Positions 1-4,909 of a stretch of DNA of 5,997 bases are shown one piece after another. The notes beneath the pieces were generated by a model. The model made no database searches. It was not told the origin of the DNA and saw only the letters and a program-made list of their open reading frames with translations. The stretch is from an uncultured Eubacteriales bacterium (GTDB lineage Bacteria; Bacillota; Clostridia; Lachnospirales; Anaerotignaceae): positions 1-5,997 of the forward strand of contig CAKTER010000101.1 in assembly GCA_934552695.1 (NCBI GenBank). Reading direction: 5' to 3'. The position numbers and the translations under genes were made by a program. Each line of letters starts with the position of its first letter. Position 1 is the first letter of the stretch.

Positions 1-333
1 GGCCAGGTTTTGCAGCAGATAGCTAACGCCGATGGCCGAAATCATAATGGACATCCGGGGGGCGCTCCGCAAAGGCTTATAAGCCACCCGCTCGATGACA
101 AAGCCCAAGGCCACCGTCAGGGCAATCACCAGCGGAATGGCCACATACAGGGGCATACTGGCCGAAAGATAAACCATTAAAAGACCGGCCACCATAAATA
201 CATCGCCGTGGGCAAAGTTGATGAGCCGCAGAATACCATAAACCATGGTGTAGCCAATGGCAATCAGCGCATATTGTCCTCCGGCCGAAATCCCCGACAG
301 CAGATAGGGTAAGTTGTTGGTCAAGAAATTCAC
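1..333 (-). CDS. livH: Branched-chain amino acid-type ABC transporter permease, LivH family (N-terminal 111 residues, cut by window edge)
   Basis: One of the two membrane permeases of a HAAT-family ABC importer, which would pair with LivM in the cytoplasmic membrane and take substrate from the lipoprotein encoded just upstream. Visible family signatures are GGQYALIAIGYTMVYGIL (residues 18-35) followed by INFAHGD (38-44), and a second conserved stretch ERVAYKPLR (81-89) ahead of ISAIGVSYLLQN (98-109). Hydrophobic segments lie at about 8-35, 45-58 and 62-80. The start is GTG at 331-333, because AGGAGGA (341-347) sits 7 nt upstream and the reading is LivH-like from residue 1; there is no earlier ATG in frame. 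A TTG-initiated reading from 340 is in another frame and does not resemble LivH. The gene continues off the left edge, where livM, livG and livF are expected from usual HAAT operon order. The family is certain; the actual substrate is not. Confidence 0.95.
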   Translation of the reverse strand, partial: MNFLTNNLPYLLSGISAGGQYALIAIGYTMVYGILRLINFAHGDVFMVAGLLMVYLSASMPLYVAIPLVIALTVALGFVIERVAYKPLRSAPRMSIMISAIGVSYLLQNLA

Positions 334-357
334 GAAACAATCCTCCTCAAGCTTTGA

Positions 358-407
358 GCTGTCTCGAAAAAGGGCCTGCCGCCGCAGACGCTCTCTTTCG
401 AGGCAGC
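358..407 (-). repeat. Imperfect long stem-loop in the livJ-livH spacer (proximal to livH)
   Basis: Arms at 358-369 and 396-407 are complementary at 11 of 12 positions, and a smaller CTGC/GCAG hairpin lies inside (376-379 with 384-387). It sits just upstream of the livH ribosome binding site. A further 5-bp dyad (346-350 with 354-358, 3-nt loop) overlaps the first bases of that site and could partly hide it. A role in setting the livJ to livH expression ratio is inferred. Confidence 0.5.
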
Positions 408-427
408 CCAAATTTCATGGTCTGCAC

Positions 428-474
428 CGTTCCGGAGGCAAAGCCTTGGCCTTTCCCCGGAAGCTACCGGAACG
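428..474 (-). repeat. Stem-loop with perfect 8-bp arms in the livJ-livH spacer
   Basis: CGTTCCGG at 428-435 is exactly complementary to CCGGAACG at 467-474. The 31-nt interval contains further self-complementary pieces, such as GGC AAA GCC at 437-445. It is the middle of three hairpins between livJ and livH. No T-run follows on the minus strand, so it is not a standard terminator. Confidence 0.5.
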
Positions 475-521
475 AAAACCCGCCCCTTGGCGTACTTTTC
501 CTTCCTCGTTGAATCAGGCAA

Positions 522-547
522 TGGCGGGAGCAAAACCGCTCCCGCCA
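522..547 (-). repeat. Perfect 10-bp GC-rich hairpin just after livJ
   Basis: TGGCGGGAGC (522-531) and GCTCCCGCCA (538-547) are exact reverse complements separated by a 6-nt loop, beginning 31 nt past the livJ stop. No T-tract follows on either strand, so it is better read as an mRNA 3'-end stabiliser or partial attenuator than a full terminator. Such elements are known downstream of binding-protein genes that must be expressed more than their permeases; its role here is inferred. Confidence 0.65.
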
Positions 548-578
548 CAACGAAAACTTTTACAGTATGTAGTTCCGC

Positions 579-1814
579 TTACTCCTCAACGCCCTGCTCG
601 GCCACGAAATCCCAAGAAGCGGTCTCGGTGTTGCAAGCCTTAATGAAAGCGGTGTTCCGGATGGCGTCGCCGTTCACATCGTCGAAAGCAATCTCGCCGG
701 TCACACCGGTATAGGTCACATCGGGCAGAACGGCCATCACCGCAGCGGGGTCGGTGCTGCCGGCGGCCTTCAGAGCCTCCAGCGCCACGTAGTAGGCGTC
801 GTAACCCATGGCAGACACAGCCGCCACCTGGTCGTTGCCGTTGTTGTTAGCCAGGTTGGTGGGATCGGAGTTGATCCAGGCCTTAATGCCTTCGTCAAAC
901 TCGGGGGCGCCGCCCTCCTGATAGAAGGTGGTCACATAAATCTCAACATTCTTGCCCTTAGCGGCCTCGGTGATAACGTTGGAGTCCCAAGTATCGCTGG
1001 CCAGAATGGGCATCCCCAGCTGCTGGGTGTCGGCCTGGTCAATAATCAAAGCGGCCGCCTCGGTGGATACGGGAGCAAAGAACACGTCGCAGCCGGCGTT
1101 TTTCGCATTGGTCACATAAGAGCTAAAGTCGCTGTTGCCTTCGGGGAAGGTCTCGTACACGCAGTTCTCCTCGCCAAAGGCCTTCTGGAAGTAGTTGCAC
1201 AGGCCCACGGAGTAGTCGTCGCCCAGCTTGGCCAGGCAGTAAGCCTTGGTGCCGCCCTTTTCCTTGGCAAAGTTGGCTAAAACCGTGCCCTGGAAGGGAT
1301 CCAGGAAGCAGATACGGAAGTAGTGGCTGTTCCCGGCGGTAACCTGCGGGTTGGTGCAGGTAACACCGATGGCGGGAATACCGGCATCGCCGAAAATATC
1401 GGAAGCGGCGATGGATACGCCGGAGCCGTAGGAGCCCAGAACCAGCGACACGCCGGAGCTAACCAGATTCTGTGCCGCCGTCGGCGCCTTATCGTTGGAG
1501 GACTGGTTGTCGGCATACACCAGCTCTACCTTGTAGGTCTCGCCGCCAATCTCCACGGTGGGAGTCAGGCTGTTGGCATATTGCATACCCAGGGTCTCCT
1601 GCTTACCACCGGCGCCGTTATCGCCGGAAGCGGGCTCGAACACACCGATTTTAACAACCTTCGCATCACCGGAAGCATCGGCTGCCCCCTGATTGGATTC
1701 TTCCTGCTGTTCCTGATTATCGGAAGAAGCATTGTTGGAAGAATCGTTGTTGCTGCAAGCGGCCAAACCAAAGACCATGGCCGCCGAAAGAGCGATTGCA
1801 AGCAGCTTTTTCAT
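579..1814 (-). CDS. livJ: Branched-chain amino acid-type ABC transporter substrate-binding lipoprotein (LivJ/LivK, Peripla_BP_6)
   Basis: Extracellular binding protein of the importer whose permease follows. It captures a small ligand, classically Leu/Ile/Val though many relatives bind other compounds, and delivers it to LivH/LivM. Residues 1-20 form a lipoprotein signal with lipobox LAAC, so Cys20 should be lipidated and hold the protein on the membrane. Residues 21-51 are a Ser/Asn/Gln-rich flexible linker. The type I periplasmic-binding fold then starts at VVKIGVFEPASG (63-74). Typical stretches include GSYGSGVSIAASDI (127-140), IPAIGVTCTNP (156-166), YFRICFLDPFQG (175-186), YDAYYVALEAL (348-358) and TGVTGEIAFDDVNGD (379-393). 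The 411-residue length fits the family. The ATG at 1812-1814 is supported by AGGAGGA 9 nt upstream (1824-1830) and by the signal peptide beginning MKK. Its promoter is at 1883-1911. The ligand cannot be read from sequence by eye. Confidence 0.95.
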   Translation of the reverse strand: MKKLLAIALSAAMVFGLAACSNNDSSNNASSDNQEQQEESNQGAADASGDAKVVKIGVFEPASGDNGAGGKQETLGMQYANSLTPTVEIGGETYKVELVYADNQSSNDKAPTAAQNLVSSGVSLVLGSYGSGVSIAASDIFGDAGIPAIGVTCTNPQVTAGNSHYFRICFLDPFQGTVLANFAKEKGGTKAYCLAKLGDDYSVGLCNYFQKAFGEENCVYETFPEGNSDFSSYVTNAKNAGCDVFFAPVSTEAAALIIDQADTQQLGMPILASDTWDSNVITEAAKGKNVEIYVTTFYQEGGAPEFDEGIKAWINSDPTNLANNNGNDQVAAVSAMGYDAYYVALEALKAAGSTDPAAVMAVLPDVTYTGVTGEIAFDDVNGDAIRNTAFIKACNTETASWDFVAEQGVEE

Positions 1815-1842
1815 AATGGATTATCCTCCTCACACATTTGGT

Positions 1843-1865
1843 GTTGTCCATCGTTTGCGGACAAC
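1843..1865 (-). promoter_or_regulatory. Perfect 7-bp dyad in the livJ 5' leader (candidate operator or mRNA hairpin)
   Basis: GTTGTCC (1843-1849) and GGACAAC (1859-1865) are exact reverse complements around a 9-nt centre. The dyad lies between the TATAAT box and the livJ ribosome binding site, about 12 nt before the latter. The position suits a repressor operator overlapping early transcribed DNA, or a leader hairpin. Which of these it is cannot be decided from one copy. Confidence 0.5.
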
Positions 1866-1882
1866 TGTATTTATCAAAAACG

Positions 1883-1911
1883 ATTATACCGTAAAAGCCA
1901 CAAAATTGCAA
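1883..1911 (-). promoter_or_regulatory. Sigma-A-type promoter for livJ
   Basis: On the minus strand TTGCAA (1906-1911, 4 of 6 to consensus) is separated by exactly 17 nt from a perfect TATAAT (1883-1888). Surrounding DNA is AT-rich against a GC-rich background. Transcription would start near 1876, leaving a leader of about 60 nt that carries the 1843-1865 dyad. Confidence 0.75.
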
Positions 1912-2000
1912 TCACTTTTCATTCGAAAATTAAGTTTCCGTTCAATTTTTATAAAAATCTTGCCAAAAGGCCGGTTTTCTCTTGCGGGTCACAGCTCAAA

Positions 2001-2083
2001 AACAGTCGTTCCCCACTGTAAAGGCGCATACGCCAAACGGACAGTCGGCCTCCTGCGTTCCAGGCTCACCGTACCGTCCGTTT
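2001..2083 (-). terminator. Structured region after the SLH-CAP gene, possible terminator
   Basis: This is in the 304-nt interval between the SLH-CAP gene and livJ. Reading on the minus strand, AAACGGAC (2076-2083) pairs exactly with GTCCGTTT (2035-2042), enclosing a smaller CCTG/CAGG hairpin. Then come GGCG/CGCC (2031-2034 with 2023-2026) and ACAGT/ACTGT (2014-2018 with 2001-2005), the last running into a stretch of five Ts. Only this final short stem has a T-tract, so the terminator call is tentative. Confidence 0.4.
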
Positions 2084-2118
2084 CCGATTTTAACGATTTG
2101 TAAAGCTTTGCGTGTCTC

Positions 2119-3516
2119 TCATTGCCGGGCCTCGTACAAATCCATGGTCACAAACAGCTTGCCGTTCCGGACATACGTGCCCACCCCGGTGCGATTCAGC
2201 CCCATCTCCAGCAAGTTTCCCCGGGCCCCGGCATTGCCCATCCATTCGTAAAAAATTTCGATGCTGCTGCTTTGGCTAACGGAGATATTCTCCGCCGCCA
2301 AAACGTAGTCGATGCCGAAATTATCCATCCGCTGGAAGGGGCTTTCCCCCAGCTTGTTCACATAGGAAGCGTTTTGGGCAAAGGCCAGCTCGCTGCAATG
2401 CCCCGCCGCACAGGAGGCCGCCGTGTTGTCCCAAGCCAGCGTTGTCAGCCCCCGCCCCTGCCGCAAAGCATTCACCCAGCCCAGCAGGGTTTTGCCCACC
2501 GCCCCGGCTTGGGTCACGCCCCCGGCCCGCAGGATGGGGTCGCACAGATACACGCATTCCAGCGTGCCGTCCCCCAAAATGTCGAACAGAACCAGTGCCT
2601 CCGCCTCGTACCGGCTGCTCCGGCCAACCTGCGGCGTTTCCTTATCAAATTGCAGCGTTTTAGCCTCCTGCGGGCGAGAAGCCCCCGTCAGCCCGGCAAA
2701 GCCCAGGCTCTCGGCCCGGACAAACAACGAGACCACCCGGCCTCCCAGAAGCCCGGCAATCACCGTGCCGCCGCCGGAAAGCGCAAACACCTGCTGCCCG
2801 GCGCCGTACTCGTCCAAGCCCCCGCTTTGGGGCTTGCCCAGCTTTTGGGCCAGTTCCGCCGCCGTTTCTCCCAGCCGCAGCTCCGCCGCCCCCACCTGCA
2901 CAGTTTGAGGGGCAAATACCTTTCCGGCGGTCAGCAGCATACTCACCGCCTGCTCCACCGTTACCTGGCTACGGGGATACAGCCAGCCGTCATAGCCCTG
3001 CATAATCCCGGCGTCAGCCATAATTTTTACCGCCGCCTGATAGTCCGGCGAGACCTGCTCGGCGTCCCGGTAACGGGCCGTCAGCTTTTGGGCGTCCCGT
3101 AGGTGTACCCCACAGAGGTTCGCCAGCGTTTCCAGGCTCCCGGCCATTTCCTCCCGGGTCACATAGCCTTGGGCCCCAAAGATGTGGGTGGACAAAGGCT
3201 CCAAAATCCCATTGGCTACCGCAAAAGCTACGTCCTTGCTTTTGGTATCGGTAAAGGGATAGGTTTGCATGGTGACCCCGCTGTTGCCCGTCGCTTCCTT
3301 ATAATAGGCCACCGCCAAACTGCACAGTTCCTGCCGGGTCATGGGCTGCCGGGCCCGGGCCTTCAGGCTCTCGGTGAGCCACCCCCGCTGCTCCGCCTCC
3401 TGCATCGCCGGCTGGGCCCAGGCGCTGGCCGCAGGCACCGCCCCCTGTACCGGGACAGCCGCCGCCCCTACCAGCAGGCACACCGCCAGCAGCAAACATT
3501 GTATCTGATTTTTCAT
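2119..3516 (-). CDS. Secreted SLH-like repeat protein with a degenerate C-terminal CAP (SCP/PR1) domain
   Basis: Predicted exported, cell-wall-associated protein of unknown function. Residues 1 to about 26 are a signal peptide (hydrophobic LLLAVCLLVGAAAV, then a small-residue cleavage zone). Three SLH-like repeats follow at about 28-76, 86-136 and 148-200, recognisable by VTREEMAGSL and a YRDAEQVSPDYQAAVKIMAD then GIMQG segment; SLH repeats bind secondary wall polymers. Residues about 205-330 resemble the domain that often precedes bacterial CAP domains (GETAAELAQKLGKPQ). Residues about 340-462 are a CAP domain: VNALRQGRGL, LAWDNTAASCAAGHCSEL, AENI (408-411), EWM (424-426) and a final GVGTYVRNGKLFVTMD. 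The usual NxxSH-type histidine is replaced near NASYVNK (382-388) and the GHR histidine is alanine (GAR, 430-432), so the normal cavity histidines are missing. ATG at 3514-3516 has AAAGGA 8 nt upstream. It is monocistronic, apparently driven from the promoter at 3816-3843. Confidence 0.88.
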   Translation of the reverse strand: MKNQIQCLLLAVCLLVGAAAVPVQGAVPAASAWAQPAMQEAEQRGWLTESLKARARQPMTRQELCSLAVAYYKEATGNSGVTMQTYPFTDTKSKDVAFAVANGILEPLSTHIFGAQGYVTREEMAGSLETLANLCGVHLRDAQKLTARYRDAEQVSPDYQAAVKIMADAGIMQGYDGWLYPRSQVTVEQAVSMLLTAGKVFAPQTVQVGAAELRLGETAAELAQKLGKPQSGGLDEYGAGQQVFALSGGGTVIAGLLGGRVVSLFVRAESLGFAGLTGASRPQEAKTLQFDKETPQVGRSSRYEAEALVLFDILGDGTLECVYLCDPILRAGGVTQAGAVGKTLLGWVNALRQGRGLTTLAWDNTAASCAAGHCSELAFAQNASYVNKLGESPFQRMDNFGIDYVLAAENISVSQSSSIEIFYEWMGNAGARGNLLEMGLNRTGVGTYVRNGKLFVTMDLYEARQ

Positions 3517-3809
3517 CGAAAAGTTCCTTTCTTCCGTACTGAGCCATCCCGGAAACGACCTTCCCTCCCGGGGTTTCTATGGCCATTCCGATCCCGTTCT
3601 CCTTCGGCTTCCGCCGTCTGCCCGGGTGCTTTTCCCTTCGGGCTTCGCCCGCCTTCCCGGAAGCACTCGCTTCGTCCGCCGCCCTTCTTCCATCCGCAGC
3701 AGGCCCTTTGCCAACGGTTGCCGGGTAACAGTATAACACATCTTATAAATTATTTCCAGTATATTTTTTCTTCTACACAAAAAGAGTGTCATTTTTTCGC
3801 CATTTCTGT
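3517..3809 (-). promoter_or_regulatory. Long, hairpin-rich 5' leader of the SLH-CAP gene
   Basis: If transcription starts at the strong promoter upstream, the SLH-CAP mRNA carries about 290 untranslated nt. The distal part (about 3725-3809) is AT-rich. The proximal part is GC-rich with several inverted repeats: GAAGC/GCTTC (3660-3664 with 3669-3673), CGGGC/GCCCG around a 3-nt loop (3639-3643 with 3647-3651), and an enclosing CCGGG/CCCGG pair (3622-3626 with 3656-3660). I recognise no known riboswitch core. A 71-codon open frame (3577-3792) runs through it but lacks a ribosome binding site and turns Arg-rich and low-complexity, so I do not call it a gene. Confidence 0.45.
3730..3758 (-). promoter_or_regulatory. 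Possible secondary promoter in the SLH-CAP leader
   Basis: TGGAAA (3753-3758, 4 of 6) and TATACT (3730-3735, 5 of 6) on the minus strand are 17 nt apart. This would give a shorter leader of roughly 205 nt. It lies in AT-rich DNA where chance matches are common, so it ranks below the upstream promoter. Confidence 0.35.
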
Positions 3810-3815
3810 ATGTAT

Positions 3816-3843
3816 ATTATAGTATATTTATACAGTCTATCAA
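3816..3843 (-). promoter_or_regulatory. Near-consensus sigma-A-type promoter upstream of the SLH-CAP gene
   Basis: Minus-strand TTGATA (3838-3843, 5 of 6) is 16 nt from a perfect TATAAT (3816-3821), in a sharply AT-rich island between GC-rich genes. It begins only about 46 nt after the stop of the small membrane protein gene. The only gene downstream in this orientation is the SLH-CAP gene, some 300 nt away. Confidence 0.7.
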
Positions 3844-3889
3844 AACCCAGTGGTCGGTTCTCCTTCCCGCAACTACATCTGGGGGCCTG

Positions 3890-4114
3890 CTATTTTTCGC
3901 AATCCTCTCCCCGCAGCAGGAAAAATCCCGCCGTCAACAGCCCCAGTGCCACCAAAATCCCCCAGCCGGGCAAAAAGAACATCACCAGCATGCCTCCGCC
4001 AAACACCATCAAAACCGCACCCGCCGCCTGCTTTTTCCGTCCCAAACCCCCGCCCCCTTTCTCCCAGTCTATGCGGCTCCCGCCCGGCGTTCCCCTGATT
4101 TTTCCTCCTCCCAC
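3890..4114 (-). CDS. Small two-helix membrane protein of unknown function
   Basis: I do not recognise a named family. The 74-residue product has a Gly-rich, basic N-terminal part (1-29, ending GRKKQ), then a hydrophobic segment at about 30-48, a PGW turn (49-51) and a second hydrophobic segment at about 51-67, ending in a short charged tail (RGEDCEK). By the positive-inside tendency, both ends may be cytoplasmic with a helical hairpin in the membrane. The start is GTG at 4112-4114, the only start codon in frame after the upstream stop, with AGAGGAAAGGA (4119-4129) 4 nt before it. Hydrophobic character held over two segments, together with this site, makes it look real despite its size; competing frames over the same DNA give Arg/Gly-rich nonsense. 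It lies downstream of the terminator at 4160-4189 with no visible promoter, so expression may depend on readthrough. Similar short hairpin proteins are common and mostly uncharacterised in Clostridia (from memory). Confidence 0.68.
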   Translation of the reverse strand: MGGGKIRGTPGGSRIDWEKGGGGLGRKKQAAGAVLMVFGGGMLVMFFLPGWGILVALGLLTAGFFLLRGEDCEK

Positions 4115-4159
4115 CGGTTCCTTTCCTCTCTTTGCTCCCTTCGCCCCGTTTTCCCATAC

Positions 4160-4189
4160 AAAAAAGGAACCGCCTTACCGACGATTCCT
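4160..4189 (-). terminator. Intrinsic terminator closing the galT-type/pseudouridine synthase operon
   Basis: On the minus strand a 10-bp stem (4180-4189 with 4165-4174, including two T-G wobbles that become U-G in RNA) has a 5-nt loop and runs straight into a T-tract (4160-4165). It begins 27 nt past the pseudouridine synthase stop, exactly where an operon terminator is expected. Confidence 0.85.
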
Positions 4190-4216
4190 CTTTCTCTCCC
4201 GGGGGTTCCCCCTTTT

Positions 4217-4909
4217 TTAAATTCCGTCCTCTTCCCGCCCAAGGGCTCTTCCGGCAAACCAGTCAAAGGGGGCTCCCGCCGGGTCTGCGGCAAAGGTATG
4301 CTCCTGCCCGCAGCCATCCCGCAGAGTCAAAGACGCCGCCCACAGGGCCAGCGGCGTTTTCCCCCGGTACCGGGCAAAAGCCGGGTTATACTTCCGGTCC
4401 CCCCACAGCGGCGCCCCGGCCGCAGCCATTTGCACCCGAATTTGATGGTGCCGCCCGGTTTGTAGCCGGATTTTCACCAGCTGCAAGGGCCCGGGCCAAG
4501 CCTTTCCGTCCATACCGCTGTTCTCCGGCGGGCCGGGCCGCTCCGCCAGCGTTTCGTACTGTAGCCGGGCCAACTTGGCGCCTTTTTCGTTGGCGCTCAC
4601 CACAAAGCTGGTATTATCCCGCTCCCGTTTTTTCAAGTAGTGAGTCAGCTCCCCTGCCGCCGGCAGGCTCCCGCACACCACGGCCATATACTCCTTGTGC
4701 AGCAGCTCTACGCCGGTTCCCGCTTCCGTCCGGCCCAAAACCATCACCCCGCCTACCGGCCGATCCAGCCGATGGATGGGGTACAGCGGGCCAAACTCCG
4801 GCGCCAACAAGCGCAACAGGTCGGCGTCCCCGGTCTTATCCGGCTGCGAGGGAACCCCCACCGGCTTCACCACCGCCAGCAGGTCGCCGCCGGCATACAA
4901 AATCCTCAT
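4217..4909 (-). CDS. RluA-family RNA pseudouridine synthase, short form without S4 domain
   Basis: Cytoplasmic enzyme that isomerises uridine to pseudouridine in rRNA or tRNA; which site cannot be told from sequence. The catalytic motif is HRLDRPVGG (46-54) with Asp49 as the expected nucleophile. The entry motif VVKPVGVPSQPD (13-24) is typical, as are LQYETL (116-121, with the conserved Tyr118) and LQTGRHHQIRVQMAAAG (149-165) followed by LWGDRKY (168-174). The 230-residue length fits the minimal RluA-like proteins of Bacillota; no N-terminal S4 RNA-binding domain is present. The ATG at 4907-4909 overlaps the TGA of the upstream gene as ATGA, so translation is probably coupled. The GGGGAGGAG immediately upstream lies only 2 nt from the start, an unusually tight spacing that also favours coupling. 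The stop is followed by the operon terminator. Confidence 0.93.
   Translation of the reverse strand: MRILYAGGDLLAVVKPVGVPSQPDKTGDADLLRLLAPEFGPLYPIHRLDRPVGGVMVLGRTEAGTGVELLHKEYMAVVCGSLPAAGELTHYLKKRERDNTSFVVSANEKGAKLARLQYETLAERPGPPENSGMDGKAWPGPLQLVKIRLQTGRHHQIRVQMAAAGAPLWGDRKYNPAFARYRGKTPLALWAASLTLRDGCGQEHTFAADPAGAPFDWFAGRALGREEDGI

Noticed and set aside
77..340. 87-codon minus-strand frame starting at TTG 340 near the left edge
   Set aside because: It is an out-of-frame reading of livH; the GTG-started frame at 333 gives an unmistakable LivH sequence.
2076..2121. ACGCAAAGC just after the SLH-CAP stop on the minus strand, resembling the conserved core of a c-di-GMP-I (GEMM) riboswitch
   Set aside because: The upstream half of the motif would fall inside the coding region and does not match, the downstream receptor sequence is not recognisable, and no gene start follows at a suitable distance.
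2122..3102. Long plus-strand open frame of 326 codons opposite the SLH-CAP gene
   Set aside because: Pro/Gln/His/Arg-rich translation typical of the reverse of a GC-rich gene, with no family resemblance and no ribosome binding site; the minus-strand frame has clear domains.
3577..3792. 71-codon minus-strand open frame as a gene
   Set aside because: No ribosome binding site, Arg-rich low-complexity second half, and it lies in the leader of the SLH-CAP gene; kept only as a weak finding.
3846..3883. CCCAG/CTGGG pair followed by TTTT on the minus strand as a terminator for the small membrane protein gene
   Set aside because: Only 5 bp with a 28-nt loop, and the T-run belongs to the promoter's -35 region; too weak to call.
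3873..4157. 94-codon ATG-started minus-strand frame over the small membrane protein gene
   Set aside because: Its translation is Gly/Arg-rich without hydrophobic or domain character, and its ATG lacks a suitable ribosome binding site, whereas the overlapping GTG frame has both.
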